Positions 54,815 through 63,951 of a stretch of DNA of 64,000 nt are shown here, piece after piece. The notes under the pieces were generated by a model. The model made no database searches and was not told the DNA's origin. It worked only from the letters and a program-made list of their open reading frames with translations. The first letter of the stretch is position 1; each line of letters begins with the position of its first letter. This stretch comes from Hyphomicrobiales bacterium (GTDB lineage Bacteria; Pseudomonadota; Alphaproteobacteria; Rhizobiales; Rhizobiaceae). A program made the position numbers and the translations under genes. Where the stretch lies: assembly GCA_900466875.1 (NCBI GenBank), contig UBNQ01000038.1, forward strand, positions 1 to 64,000. The letters run 5' to 3'.

Positions 54815-55833
54815 AGCGTTTCCGTGACCTTTTTCAGAGCTGCAGGCTGGTCGGGATCAAAACCCTTTGAACGGGACCATGCTTCGACGAAACCGTAGAA
54901 CGGCACGATCAGCGTCAGGGCATCGGTGAGCGGATGGCCCGTTGCGACGAAAGGCAGCTTGTGGGCGGCTTTGACCTTGTCGGACGTGGCGAAAGCCAAT
55001 GCCCGTCTGACGGCAAGGCTGTCGACGATCTCCACGATCGAGGCCTCGGCTGCGTCGCGGGCGGCAAAGGCGAGCAGCGGGAACCTGTCCTCCACCAGCG
55101 CCACCGGCCCATGCAGCACTTCGGCCGCCGAATAAGCCTCGGCATGCATGTTGGAGGTTTCCTTGAATTTCAGTGCCGCCTCGCTGGCAATCGCCAGCGC
55201 CGGGCCGCGGCCGAGCATGTAGAGCGATTCCGCATCACCGAGCTGGCCGGCGAATTCGTTCCAGTCGAGCGTGACGGCCTTTTCCAGATGGCCTGGCAGA
55301 GCGCGAACGGCAGCCTTCAACGCCTCGTCACCAGTCCATTCCGACAGAAGTGCCAGACCGGCCACAATCGAATTGACGAAGGATTTCGTTGCTGCGACGG
55401 CAAGTTCGGGACCGGCGCTGATATCCACAGCATGCAGCGAGGCTTCTGCGATCGGCGATGGCAGGGTGTTTGTAAGCGCGATCGTTACCGCACCGCTTTT
55501 CGTTGCCGCATCGGCCATGGCGACGATGTCGGGGCTTTTGCCCGACTGCGAGATGGCGATGGCCGCGCCGCCGCCGAGCTTCAGGTCGGCGCCGTAGATA
55601 GAGGCGAGCGATGGCCCGAGCGAGGCGACCGGCCGGCCGGCCGTCAGTTCGATCGCATATTTGATGAAGGTCGCGGCATGGTCGGAAGAGCCGCGTGCGA
55701 TCGTCACCAGAAAGGCCGGGTCTTTCTCCCGCAGTGCGTGACCGGCTTTGGCAAGATCCGCGGCCGATCGGTCGAGCAGGCGAGCCGCTGCTTCCGGTAT
55801 CTCGTTGATCTCCTGGCGCATATGGGTCTGCAT
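54811..55833 (-). CDS. SIS-domain glucosamine-6-phosphate deaminase (NagB-II/AgaS type)
   Basis: The 340-residue product has two SIS domains: ARGSSDHAATFIKYAIE with AIAISQSGKSPDIVAMA, and YMLGRGPALAIASEAALKFKE with AEAYSAAEVLHGPVALVE. It matches the isomerase half of GlmS without the glutamine-hydrolysing part, as in NagB-II or AgaS deaminases. Beside nagA it most likely turns glucosamine-6-phosphate into fructose-6-phosphate and ammonia. The start has GAGG eight bases upstream. Confidence 0.87.
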   Translation of the reverse strand: MQTHMRQEINEIPEAAARLLDRSAADLAKAGHALREKDPAFLVTIARGSSDHAATFIKYAIELTAGRPVASLGPSLASIYGADLKLGGGAAIAISQSGKSPDIVAMADAATKSGAVTIALTNTLPSPIAEASLHAVDISAGPELAVAATKSFVNSIVAGLALLSEWTGDEALKAAVRALPGHLEKAVTLDWNEFAGQLGDAESLYMLGRGPALAIASEAALKFKETSNMHAEAYSAAEVLHGPVALVEDRFPLLAFAARDAAEASIVEIVDSLAVRRALAFATSDKVKAAHKLPFVATGHPLTDALTLIVPFYGFVEAWSRSKGFDPDQPAALKKVTETL

Positions 55834-55851
55834 CTTACGGTCCTCGAAGTG

Positions 55852-56616
55852 TCAGTTTTCACCGAGCGAGAGCTCGGCCACGAAATCATAGGCGTCGCCG
55901 CGATAGAGCGAGCGTGTCAGTTCCACCACCCGGCCGGACGCCAGATATGAAACCCGTTCGATTGACAGGCCGGCAGCTTCGATCGGCACTTCCAGCAGCC
56001 CGGCATCGGTCTTCTTCATGTTGGTGGCGGAAATCCGCTGGATGGCGCGCACAGGCCGCGCATCCTTTTTTTCCAGTTCCGCATAAAGCGAACCCGCAAG
56101 CGAAGTCGGGTCGGGCAGGAATTCGGCGGAAATGCTGGCCCGCTCGATTGCAAGCGGCATGTCGTTGCCGAAACGCAGGCGGCCGATCCGCGCCACCATC
56201 GTGCCGGGCGCCAGACCCAGCATCATCATCTCTTCCGGCGACGGATGGAAGAGCCCGCGTTCCAGCCACTCGGACCGGGAAACGAGCCCACGCCGCGCCA
56301 TATCCTCGGTGAACGAGGTGAGTTTCGTCAGCGGCTGCTCGACGCGCGACAGCGGTCTGACCACGAACGTGCCGGACCCGTGCCTGCGCGTCAGAAGCCC
56401 ATCCCTGACGAGATCGTCGACCGCCTTGCGTACGGTCACACGGCTGACATTGGCATAATCGGCGAGATCGCGTTCGGCCGGCAACGCATCGCCATGACCG
56501 AGTTTGCCGGAAAGAATGGCGTCTTCGAGACTTTGCCGCAGTTTTAGATAAAGCGGACCCGATCCGGCCGATTGCAGCCCGTCGAGGGGAAGGATGGCGG
56601 TCAGCGTATCGCTCAT
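55852..56616 (-). CDS. GntR-family regulator (HutC/NagR-type, UTRA domain)
   Basis: The 254-residue product has an N-terminal winged helix (GDALPAERDLADYANVSRVT, VRKAVDDLVRDGLLTRRHGSGTF) and a UTRA effector domain (residues ~90-245) with GTMVARIGRLRFGNDMPLAIER and the late RVSYLASGRVVELTRSLYRG. Related proteins (NagR, DasR) bind GlcNAc-6P or GlcN-6P and repress amino-sugar genes. It lies between the SIS gene and the kinase gene, with a 4-base overlap with the kinase. It probably binds the direct-repeat operators at the far end of the operon. Confidence 0.9.
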   Translation of the reverse strand: MSDTLTAILPLDGLQSAGSGPLYLKLRQSLEDAILSGKLGHGDALPAERDLADYANVSRVTVRKAVDDLVRDGLLTRRHGSGTFVVRPLSRVEQPLTKLTSFTEDMARRGLVSRSEWLERGLFHPSPEEMMMLGLAPGTMVARIGRLRFGNDMPLAIERASISAEFLPDPTSLAGSLYAELEKKDARPVRAIQRISATNMKKTDAGLLEVPIEAAGLSIERVSYLASGRVVELTRSLYRGDAYDFVAELSLGEN

Positions 56617-57500
56617 GCGCGCACCCCCGATTTCTCCGCATAAGCCTTCACGGCCAGCTCGACGGCACCTGTCAACGCGTCGGCGCGGGGTTCGGAAAGA
56701 CGTGTCCGGTGTCGTTCGGCCAGATAGGGCGGATAAAGCGGTGCCAGACCACCGAGCAGGCAGAGTTTGCCCGTTGTCCCGGTGATGGCATGAACCGCAT
56801 CCAGCGCCTCATCGACGCCGCTGGCGCCGACTTTCAGAATCCGCAGCGCGGTTTCATCGCCCCGCTCGGCCAATTCGAAGACCTTCGGTGTATAGCGGCC
56901 GAAATCGCCGGGTTTTGCCAGCCGCGCGAAATCGACGATCAGTTCCGGATTGCCGTCGAATTCCGCAAGGATCACCTCGGCCAGATGGCTCATCGGCCGG
57001 ATCTTGTCGAATGCGAGCAGTGTTTCCTGCAGCGCGAGCTGCCCGAGCCTTGCGCCGCTGCCGAGGTCGCTGACCTGGAAACCCCAGCCGGCTATGGATC
57101 TGAACTGGCCTTGGTCGCGGATGATGTAGACGGTTCCGGTTCCGACGATGCCGATGGCTCCGTCCTCGTCGCCGATCGCACCCTGCAACGCGATCACACC
57201 GTCGGAGACGATCTGCGAGCGGGCAAACGGCAGGCGGGTCGTCACATAACCAACCGCATCGCCGACATTGTTGCCGGCAAGTCCGAGAATGGCCTGTGTC
57301 GCGTCGAGCTGCGGTTTCAGTCCCGCATCCTCGAAGGCAAGCCTTGCGGCCTCGGTAATGTGCTTGAGGGCGGTATCGGGGTCGGTCAGGATATTGGATG
57401 CGCCGCTCTTGCCGCGGCCCAGCATTACGCCGTCCGCATCCGCCAGTGCCGCCCGGCAGCTTGTACCACCGCCATCTATCCCAAGAATGAAACCCGTCAT
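56613..57500 (-). CDS. BadF/BadG-type N-acetylhexosamine kinase (GlcNAc, possibly MurNAc)
   Basis: The product of 295 residues has an ASKHA kinase fold: phosphate-1 loop FILGIDGGGTSCRAALAD, AILGLAGNNVGDAVG, AIGIVGTGTVYI and LCLLGGLAPLYPPYL. The BadF/BadG group contains GlcNAc kinases and, in Clostridium, a kinase (MurK) that phosphorylates both MurNAc and GlcNAc. With murQ divergent from it, this dual role is plausible. GGAGGT just before the ATG at 57500 decides the start. It is the first gene of the leftward operon. Confidence 0.87.
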   Translation of the reverse strand: MTGFILGIDGGGTSCRAALADADGVMLGRGKSGASNILTDPDTALKHITEAARLAFEDAGLKPQLDATQAILGLAGNNVGDAVGYVTTRLPFARSQIVSDGVIALQGAIGDEDGAIGIVGTGTVYIIRDQGQFRSIAGWGFQVSDLGSGARLGQLALQETLLAFDKIRPMSHLAEVILAEFDGNPELIVDFARLAKPGDFGRYTPKVFELAERGDETALRILKVGASGVDEALDAVHAITGTTGKLCLLGGLAPLYPPYLAERHRTRLSEPRADALTGAVELAVKAYAEKSGVRA

Positions 57501-57517
57501 CGGTACCTCCACGGAAA

Positions 57518-57538
57518 TGATACCAAAAAAATACCATT
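57518..57538. promoter_or_regulatory. operator-like site O1: ATACCA direct repeats
   Basis: The site holds ATACCA at 57520-57525 and again at 57531-57536, 11 bases apart, with AAAAA between. It lies right beside the kinase start. The same motif, reversed, occurs as O2 beside murQ. A regulator such as the GntR protein or a LacI/ROK-type factor is a candidate. Confidence 0.55.
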
Positions 57539-57663
57539 TACCAAGGATGAAATGACGAAATTACAAAATTCGAGCGTAACAGCCCAGTTTTCCTAATGTT
57601 TTAGCTGGTTGGAGCGCTCGCATGGCCGGACTTGGTAACAATCATTAATTTCCCGCTGGACAA

Positions 57664-57683
57664 TTGGTATTTTTTTGGCATCA
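57664..57683. promoter_or_regulatory. operator-like site O2: inverted copy of O1
   Basis: The site reads TGGTATTTTTTTGGCAT on the plus strand, that is ATGCCA and ATACCA 11 bases apart on the minus strand. The 23-base core differs from O1 in very few positions. It overlaps the probable -35 region of murQ. Confidence 0.55.
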
Positions 57684-57705
57684 TTTTAACTAGAGGGAGA
57701 AACGG

Positions 57706-58629
57706 ATGAGCCAAAAAGCCACCGAAGCCAAGCATGGAAAAGCGGACGGCCTCGATACGAGCGCGCCGGAGGACATTCTTGCGCTTCTGGCATCAGGCCA
57801 GCAGGACGCGGCCCGTGCGGTGGATGCTGCGATCCCGGCTTTGGCTCAGGCGGCGGAACTGGTTTCCACATCGATACGGGCAGGTCGCAAGCTTGTGTAT
57901 GTCGGTGCCGGCAGTTCCGGTCTGATGGCAATGGCCGATGCGCTCGAACTGCCCGGAACCTACGGGATAGCCCGAGAGCAGATCGCGCTTCTGCTTGCCG
58001 GTGGCGTATCGAGCCTTTCCGACATGGAAGGCGCTCCGGAAGACGATGTGGTGCTTGCCGAAAAAGACGCTTCCGTCATCGCGGAAGGTGATTGCGTGCT
58101 TGCCGTTTCCGCAAGCGGCTCTACCCCATATGTGCTGAAAATTGCCGAAATCGCCCGCAGTCGTGGCGCAAAGGTCGTGGCGCTCGCCAATAATCCGGGT
58201 GCGCAGCTTTTCGAGGGCGCAGACGTGTCCGTCCTGCTCGAAACGCCGCCGGAAGTGGTGGCCGGTTCGACGCGCATGGGCGCCGGCACGGCTCAGAAAC
58301 TTGCCTTCAACATGCTGTCCACGCTCGCGGCCATCAAGCTCGGCCATGTGCATGACGGCCACATGGTCAATTTGCGTGCCGATAACGAGAAACTGCGCAT
58401 CCGCGCTGTCGCAATGGTGGCCGAGATTGCCGGTATCGGCTTTGATGAAGCTCGCAAGTGGTTTGGTCAGGCGGATGGGTCGGTCAAGGTGGCCGTGCTG
58501 CTGGCCGCCGGTGCAGCCGATGCGGCTATCGCAAGAGAATTGCTGAATCGTTCCGAACAGGTGTTGAGGAAAGCACTGGCGGAACTGAACATGACGGAAA
58601 ATACCGTGAAATGCGCCTCAGGGCGCTAA
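57706..58629 (+). CDS. murQ: N-acetylmuramic acid 6-phosphate etherase MurQ
   Basis: MurQ cleaves the lactyl ether of MurNAc-6-phosphate to give GlcNAc-6-phosphate and D-lactate. The 307-residue product has a SIS domain with LVYVGAGSSGLMAMADALEL and catalytic Glu81 and Glu112 (ELPGTYG; GAPEDD) where the known enzyme has Glu83 and Glu114, then AVSASGSTPYVLKIAEIA and GSTRMGAGTAQKLAFNML. It is the first gene of the rightward operon and links the transporter to nagA on the other strand. Confidence 0.92.
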   Translation: MSQKATEAKHGKADGLDTSAPEDILALLASGQQDAARAVDAAIPALAQAAELVSTSIRAGRKLVYVGAGSSGLMAMADALELPGTYGIAREQIALLLAGGVSSLSDMEGAPEDDVVLAEKDASVIAEGDCVLAVSASGSTPYVLKIAEIARSRGAKVVALANNPGAQLFEGADVSVLLETPPEVVAGSTRMGAGTAQKLAFNMLSTLAAIKLGHVHDGHMVNLRADNEKLRIRAVAMVAEIAGIGFDEARKWFGQADGSVKVAVLLAAGAADAAIARELLNRSEQVLRKALAELNMTENTVKCASGR

Positions 58630-58645
58630 CAACAGGGAGAACATC

Positions 58646-59902
58646 ATGACCCGTCTACTGAAAGGCATGTTTTTCGCCACGACCATGTTTGCTCCGGCAG
58701 GCGCGGCTCTGGCGCAGGACGCATCGCTGACCATCGAAAGCTGGCGCAATGACGACCTGTCGATCTGGCAGGAAAAGCTGATCCCGGCCTTCGAAGCGAA
58801 GAACCCCGGCATCAAGGTGACCTTCGCACCGATGGCGCCGACCGAATACAATTCCGCCGTCAACGCCAAGCTGGAAGCCGGCACCGCCGGCGATCTCATC
58901 ACCTGCCGCCCGTTCGACCTGTCGCTTGCCATGTTCCAGAAGGGCCAGCTCGCACCGCTGAACGATCTCGACGGCATCAAGAATTTCTCCGACACGGCCA
59001 AGTCCGCCTGGACCACGGACGACGGCAAGACGACCTTCTGCGTGCCGATGGCATCGGTCATCCACGGCTTCATCTACAACAAGAAGGCGTTCGAAGAGCT
59101 GAAGGTCGAAGTGCCGAAGACCGAAGACGAGTTCTTCGCGCTCTTGGACAAGATCAAGGCCGACGGCAACTACATCCCCCTGGCCATGGGCACCAAGGAC
59201 CAGTGGGAAGCCGCGACCATGGGCTATTACAATATCGGTCCGAACGACTGGAAGGGCGAGGAAGGCCGCAAGGCGCTGATTGCCGGCACACAGAAGCTGA
59301 CCGATGCCGACTGGGTCGAGCCCTACAAGACGCTCGCCAAGTGGAAGCCTTATCTCGGCGACGGTTTCGAAGCCCAGACCTATCCGGACAGCCAAAACCT
59401 GTTCACGCTCGGTCGTGCCGCGATCTATCCCGCCGGTTCCTGGGAAATCGCGCCGTTCAAGGCGCAGGCTGATTTCGAAATGGGCGCCTTCCCGCCGCCG
59501 GTGAAGAAGGCCGGCGATACCTGCTACATTTCCGACCATAACGACATCGGCATCGGTTTGAACGCCAAGGGCAAGAACCCGGAAGCGGCAAAGAAATTCC
59601 TCGCCTGGGTCGCTTCGCCGGAATTCGCCACGCTTTACGCCAATTCGCTGCCGGGCTTCTTCAGCCTGAATTCGACGGCGGTGAAGATGGAAGATCCGCT
59701 GGCCCAGGAATTCGTCTCCTGGCGGCAGAACTGCAAGCCGACCATCCGCCCGAGCGCGGCAATCGTCGGCCGCGGCCAGCCGAACCTCGATCTGGAAATG
59801 TGGCGCGTCTCGGCCAATGTCATCAATGGCAGCGAGACGCCGGAACAGGCGGCGGCAGAGACCCAGAAGGGTTTGGACAGCTGGTACAAGCCGGCGAAGT
59901 GA
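58646..59902 (+). CDS. sugar ABC transporter periplasmic binding protein
   Basis: The 418-residue product has a signal peptide (MTRLLKGMFFATTMFAPAGA, cut after ALA) and the type II sugar-binding fold: SLTIESWRNDDLSIWQEKLI, FDLSLAMFQKGQLAPLNDLD, RAAIYPAGSWEIAPFK. Two cysteines near Cys126 and around 290 may form a disulfide. Its place behind murQ suggests binding of MurNAc, GlcNAc or a muropeptide sugar. A large palindromic element lies between it and the permeases. Confidence 0.9.
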   Translation: MTRLLKGMFFATTMFAPAGAALAQDASLTIESWRNDDLSIWQEKLIPAFEAKNPGIKVTFAPMAPTEYNSAVNAKLEAGTAGDLITCRPFDLSLAMFQKGQLAPLNDLDGIKNFSDTAKSAWTTDDGKTTFCVPMASVIHGFIYNKKAFEELKVEVPKTEDEFFALLDKIKADGNYIPLAMGTKDQWEAATMGYYNIGPNDWKGEEGRKALIAGTQKLTDADWVEPYKTLAKWKPYLGDGFEAQTYPDSQNLFTLGRAAIYPAGSWEIAPFKAQADFEMGAFPPPVKKAGDTCYISDHNDIGIGLNAKGKNPEAAKKFLAWVASPEFATLYANSLPGFFSLNSTAVKMEDPLAQEFVSWRQNCKPTIRPSAAIVGRGQPNLDLEMWRVSANVINGSETPEQAAAETQKGLDSWYKPAK

Positions 59903-59937
59903 AGCGTTAAGTCTAGGAGGGCTGCTCCAAATGCAGC

Positions 59938-60053
59938 CCTCATCCCTGTGCTTGTCACAGGGATCCAGTAGCGTCGCGTTTGCGACGCGAGAGACTCCTT
60001 TCACGCGAAAGACTTCGCGTGGCTGGATTCCTGTGACAAGCACAGGAATGAGG
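59938..60053. repeat. three-hairpin palindromic element inside the sugar ABC operon
   Basis: Outer arms CCTCATCCCTGTGCTTGTCA (59938-59968) and its complement at 60023-60053 pair over 31 bases with two changes that still allow G-U pairs. Inside are two more hairpins: GCGTCGC-GTTT-GCGACGC (59971-59988) and CACGCGAA-AGAC-TTCGCGTG (60002-60021). The whole forms a cloverleaf or cruciform of 116 bases. Its location after the binding-protein gene fits an mRNA-stabilising or attenuating element that lets the binding protein exceed the permeases. Confidence 0.75.
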
Positions 60054-60082
60054 AGTGTTAAGCCGCAAGCCCGGAGCAATCG

Positions 60083-61027
60083 ATGACCGACGTGCCACCT
60101 ACAGACGCGCTAGCGATCAAGCGTCCCTTCCGCTGGCACATTCTCGTGTTCCTGGCGCCGGCTTTTCTTGTCTACACGGCAATCATGATCCTGCCGCTGG
60201 TCGAGACGCTGCGGCTGTCGCTTTACAATCTGGTCGACGGCAAGACCGTCTTTGTCGGCCTTAACAATTTCATCACCCTGTTTTCCGATCCGCGACTGGC
60301 AGCCAATTTCTGGAATGCGCTCTGGAACAACCTGATCTTCTTCGTCATCCATATGCTGGTGCAGAACCCGATCGGGGTCGCGCTTGCCGCCATGCTGTCG
60401 GTGCCGAAACTGCGGTTCGCCACCTTCTACCGCACCGCCATCTTCGTGCCGACGCTTCTCTCCTTCGTCATCGTCGGTTTCATCTGGAAGCTGATCCTTT
60501 CGCCGATCTGGGGCATTGCGCCGGGCATGATGGATTGGGTCGGGCTGAAATGGATGTTTGCTCCCTGGCTCGGCAAGCCGGAAAGCGCTTTGATCACCGT
60601 GTCGCTGATTTCCGTCTGGCAATATGTCGGCATCCCGATGATGCTGATCTATGCGGCGCTTCTGAATATTCCCGACGAAGTACTGGAAGCTGCCGAATGT
60701 GACGGAATTACCGGCTGGAGTCAGTTCTGGAAGATCAAGCTGCCGCTGATCCTGCCCTCGATCGGCATCATCTCGATCCTCACCTTCGTCGGCAATTTCA
60801 ACGCCTTCGATCTGGTCTATACGGTGCAGGGCGCGCTTGCGGGGCCTGACGGCTCCACGGATATTCTTGGCACGCTTCTCTACCGCACCTTCTTCGGCTT
60901 TCAGAACCAGATGGGTGACCGCTCCATGGGGGCGACGATCGCCACCGTGATGTTCCTGATCATTCTCGCCGGCGTTTCGCTGTATCTCTTCGTCATCCAG
61001 CGGCGTATCCGTCGCTACCAGTTCTGA
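60083..61027 (+). CDS. sugar ABC transporter permease (MalF type)
   Basis: The 314-residue product has six or more membrane helices, starting FRWHILVFLAPAFLVYTAIM, and the permease coupling motif EAAECDGITGWSQFWKIKLPL (EAAxxDG). It pairs with the second permease 11 bases downstream. The first TGT-rich part follows the palindromic element. Part of the MurNAc/GlcNAc-linked transporter. Confidence 0.9.
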   Translation: MTDVPPTDALAIKRPFRWHILVFLAPAFLVYTAIMILPLVETLRLSLYNLVDGKTVFVGLNNFITLFSDPRLAANFWNALWNNLIFFVIHMLVQNPIGVALAAMLSVPKLRFATFYRTAIFVPTLLSFVIVGFIWKLILSPIWGIAPGMMDWVGLKWMFAPWLGKPESALITVSLISVWQYVGIPMMLIYAALLNIPDEVLEAAECDGITGWSQFWKIKLPLILPSIGIISILTFVGNFNAFDLVYTVQGALAGPDGSTDILGTLLYRTFFGFQNQMGDRSMGATIATVMFLIILAGVSLYLFVIQRRIRRYQF

Positions 61028-61038
61028 GGAGGCTGACC

Positions 61039-61878
61039 ATGGCCAAGGCCCGCACCTCATACCTGCGCAGCGGATTGATCCATCTCGCACTGATCAGCTA
61101 CACGCTGATCGCGCTCTTCCCGGTCTTCCTGACGCTGGTCAACTCGTTCAAGACCCGCAACGCCATCTTCCGCGAGCCGATGGCGATCCCGACACCCTCG
61201 ACCTTCAGCCTTGTCGGCTACGAGACCGTGCTGAAACAGGGCGATTTCATCGGCTATTTCCAGAACAGCCTGATCGTCACCGTCGTGTCGATCGCGCTCG
61301 TCCTGCTGTTCGGCGCAATGGCCGCTTTCGCGCTGTCGGAATATCGCTTTCGCGGCAACCTGGTGATGGGGCTTTATCTGGCGCTCGGCATCATGATCCC
61401 GATTCGATTGGGCACTGTCGCCATCCTGCAGGGCATGGTGGCCGCCGGTCTCGTCAACACGCTGACGGCGCTGGTGCTGGTCTATACGGCGCAAGGACTG
61501 CCGCTCGCCATCTTCATCCTGTCGGAATTCATGCGAACCGTGTCCGACGATCTGAAAAATGCCGGACGTATCGACGGCCTGTCGGAATACGCGATCTTCT
61601 TCCGCCTCGTTCTGCCACTCGTTAGGCCCGCCATGGCGACGGTTGCCGTTTTCACCATGATCCCGATCTGGAACGACCTGTGGTTCCCGCTGATCCTCGC
61701 ACCGGGTGAGGAGACCAAGACGGTGACGCTCGGCGCGCAGATGTTCATCGGCCAGTTCGTCACCAACTGGAATGCGGTCCTCTCGGCACTCTCGCTTGCC
61801 ATCCTTCCGGTCCTGGTTCTCTACGTCATCTTCTCACGCCAGCTGATCCGCGGCATCACCTCGGGAGCGGTCAAATGA
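61039..61878 (+). CDS. sugar ABC transporter permease (MalG type)
   Basis: The 279-residue product has six helices, the MalG-type opening IALFPVFLTLVNSFKTRNAI, and the coupling motif KNAGRIDGLSEYAIFFRLVLPL. Its stop overlaps the oxidoreductase start as ATGA. With the preceding permease it forms the membrane channel. Confidence 0.9.
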   Translation: MAKARTSYLRSGLIHLALISYTLIALFPVFLTLVNSFKTRNAIFREPMAIPTPSTFSLVGYETVLKQGDFIGYFQNSLIVTVVSIALVLLFGAMAAFALSEYRFRGNLVMGLYLALGIMIPIRLGTVAILQGMVAAGLVNTLTALVLVYTAQGLPLAIFILSEFMRTVSDDLKNAGRIDGLSEYAIFFRLVLPLVRPAMATVAVFTMIPIWNDLWFPLILAPGEETKTVTLGAQMFIGQFVTNWNAVLSALSLAILPVLVLYVIFSRQLIRGITSGAVK

Positions 61879-62936
61879 GTGAGCAGAAGCCGATCCGCGT
61901 CCTCGTCGCCGGCCTTGGCAATATGGGGCGCAGCCATGCACTCGCCTATCACAACGATCCGGGCTTCGAGATCGTCGGCCTGGTCAACCGTTCGACGCCG
62001 AAGCTCGATCCGGCGCTGTCTAACTACAAGATCCACCCGGATTTTCTGACCGCACTCACGGAGCTGAAGCCGGATCTCTGCGCGATCTGCACATATTCCG
62101 ATAGCCATGCGGATTATGCCGTTGCCGCTTTCGAGGCCGGCTGCCACGTCTTCGTCGAAAAGCCTCTGGCGACCACGGTCGCCGATGCCGAACGGGCCGT
62201 GGCAGCCGCGAAGGCTGCGGGGAAAAAACTGGTGATCGGTTATATCCTGCGCCACCACCCATCCTGGATCCGGCTGATCGAGGAGGCCCGAAAGCTGGGG
62301 CCTCCCTTCGTCTTTCGCATGAACCTCAACCAGCAGTCCTCCGGCCCGACCTGGGACGTGCACAAGGCGCTGATGAACACGACGCCGCCGATCGTCGATT
62401 GCGGCGTGCATTATGTCGATGTCATGTGCCAGATCACCGATGCAAAGCCTGTCGAGGTTCGCGGCATGGGCCTGCGCCTCTCCGACGAGATTGCACCGGA
62501 CATGTATAATTACGGCCATCTTCAGGTGATCTTCGACGACAAGTCCCTCGGCTGGTACGAGGCCGGCTGGGGACCGATGATTTCGGAAACTGCTTTCTTC
62601 GTAAAAGATGTGATGTCGCCAAAAGGCTCGGTGTCGATTGTCATGGATCCGAATGCGAAATCGGACGATATCGACACCCATACGAAAACCTCGGTCATCC
62701 GCCTGCACAGCGCCGAAACCGGTCCGGATGGAAAATTCCTGTCGCCCGATGAGGACATGAAGATGGCCGGCGAGCCGGGCCATCAGCAGCTCTGCGATCT
62801 GGAACAGGCCTATATGCTGAAGGCCATCATCGAAAATATCGATCTCAGCCGACATATGGACGACGCGGTGCAATCGCTGCGTATATGCCTTGCGGCGGAC
62901 GAAAGTGCCCGTATCGGCAAGCCGGTCTATCTTTAA
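61875..62936 (+). CDS. Gfo/Idh/MocA-family oxidoreductase
   Basis: The 353-residue product has the dinucleotide motif [19 protein letters not shown], the conserved EKPLATT (catalytic Lys) and [10 protein letters not shown], followed by the C-terminal beta-sheet domain with [20 protein letters not shown]. Such enzymes oxidise sugars or hydrolyse sugar-acid links with NAD. It is embedded in the transporter operon, overlapping the permease gene, so it likely modifies the imported sugar; the reaction is unknown. Confidence 0.88.
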   Translation: MSEQKPIRVLVAGLGNMGRSHALAYHNDPGFEIVGLVNRSTPKLDPALSNYKIHPDFLTALTELKPDLCAICTYSDSHADYAVAAFEAGCHVFVEKPLATTVADAERAVAAAKAAGKKLVIGYILRHHPSWIRLIEEARKLGPPFVFRMNLNQQSSGPTWDVHKALMNTTPPIVDCGVHYVDVMCQITDAKPVEVRGMGLRLSDEIAPDMYNYGHLQVIFDDKSLGWYEAGWGPMISETAFFVKDVMSPKGSVSIVMDPNAKSDDIDTHTKTSVIRLHSAETGPDGKFLSPDEDMKMAGEPGHQQLCDLEQAYMLKAIIENIDLSRHMDDAVQSLRICLAADESARIGKPVYL

Positions 62937-62949
62937 AGGAATTAAGCTC

Positions 62950-63951
62950 TTGGGTTCGCTGCAACTGTCATCCATCCGCAAGGCCTTTGGCGACCATGAG
63001 GTGCTCAAGGGCATCGATCTCGACGTCAAGGAAGGCGAATTCGTCATCTTCGTCGGACCGTCCGGTTGCGGCAAGTCCACGCTGCTGCGGGTCATTGCCG
63101 GTCTCGAGGATGCAAGTTCCGGCTCGATCCGCATCGACGGTCAGGAAGTAGCAACCGTGCCGCCCGCCAAGCGCGGCATCGCCATGGTCTTCCAGTCCTA
63201 TGCGCTGTATCCGCACCTGACGGTGAAGGACAATATGGGCCTGGGCCTCAAGCAGGCCGGAACGCCCAAACCGGAGATCGAGGAGCGCGTGGCGAAAGCC
63301 TCGTCGATGCTGTCGCTTGATCCCTATCTCGCCCGCCGCCCGGCGGAGCTTTCCGGTGGCCAGCGGCAGCGCGTCGCGATCGGCCGTGCCATCGTGCGGG
63401 AGCCGAGCCTGTTTCTTTTCGACGAGCCTCTGTCCAATCTGGATGCCGCCCTGCGTGTCCAGACGCGGCTCGAGATCGCCCGCCTGCACCGGCGCCTGAA
63501 GGCAACGATGATCTACGTCACGCATGACCAGGTCGAGGCGATGACGCTTGCCGACAAGATCGTCGTGCTCAATGCCGGGGCAATCGAGCAGATCGGCTCG
63601 CCGATGGATCTCTACAACAAACCTGCCAACATCTTCGTCGCCGGTTTCATCGGCTCGCCGCAAATGAATTTTATCCCGGCGGAGAAGCTGGGGGAGGCTG
63701 GAGCCAGGACAATAGGCATCCGGCCCGAACATATCGCCCTCTCGCGCGAAAACGGCGAGTGGAAGGGCAAGGTCGTGCATGCCGAACATCTCGGCGCCGA
63801 TACGATCCTTTATCTCGAAACGGAGACGGCCGGTCTTATAACCGTGCGCCTGTTCGGCGAACACCGGTATGGCCCGGACGATATCGTTTTCGCGACCCCC
63901 GACAAGGCATCCATGCATCGATTCGACGTGAATGACCGAGCAATCGCATAA
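62950..63951 (+). CDS. sugar ABC transporter ATP-binding protein (MsmK/UgpC type)
   Basis: The 333-residue ATPase has Walker [10 protein letters not shown], the signature [20 protein letters not shown], Walker [17 protein letters not shown] and the C-terminal OB-fold regulatory region (about 235-333). A TTG start is preferred, since AAGGA lies nine bases before it and the longer open frame overlaps the oxidoreductase. It completes the transporter. Little follows: 49 bases to the window end with no gene. Confidence 0.9.
   Translation: MGSLQLSSIRKAFGDHEVLKGIDLDVKEGEFVIFVGPSGCGKSTLLRVIAGLEDASSGSIRIDGQEVATVPPAKRGIAMVFQSYALYPHLTVKDNMGLGLKQAGTPKPEIEERVAKASSMLSLDPYLARRPAELSGGQRQRVAIGRAIVREPSLFLFDEPLSNLDAALRVQTRLEIARLHRRLKATMIYVTHDQVEAMTLADKIVVLNAGAIEQIGSPMDLYNKPANIFVAGFIGSPQMNFIPAEKLGEAGARTIGIRPEHIALSRENGEWKGKVVHAEHLGADTILYLETETAGLITVRLFGEHRYGPDDIVFATPDKASMHRFDVNDRAIA

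Larger units (their letters stand above)
57513..57705. promoter_or_regulatory. divergent control region of the amino-sugar regulon
   Basis: This AT-rich gap separates the kinase gene (leftwards) and murQ (rightwards). It has no gene. Two matched operator-like sites near its ends (listed separately) and AGAGGGAGA before the murQ ATG are the visible elements. Confidence 0.6.

Noticed and set aside
57513-57705. CRISPR-like or phage att repeat in the AT-rich gap
   Set aside because: Only two copies exist, in opposite orientation and adjacent to two promoters, which fits operators and not an array or attachment site.
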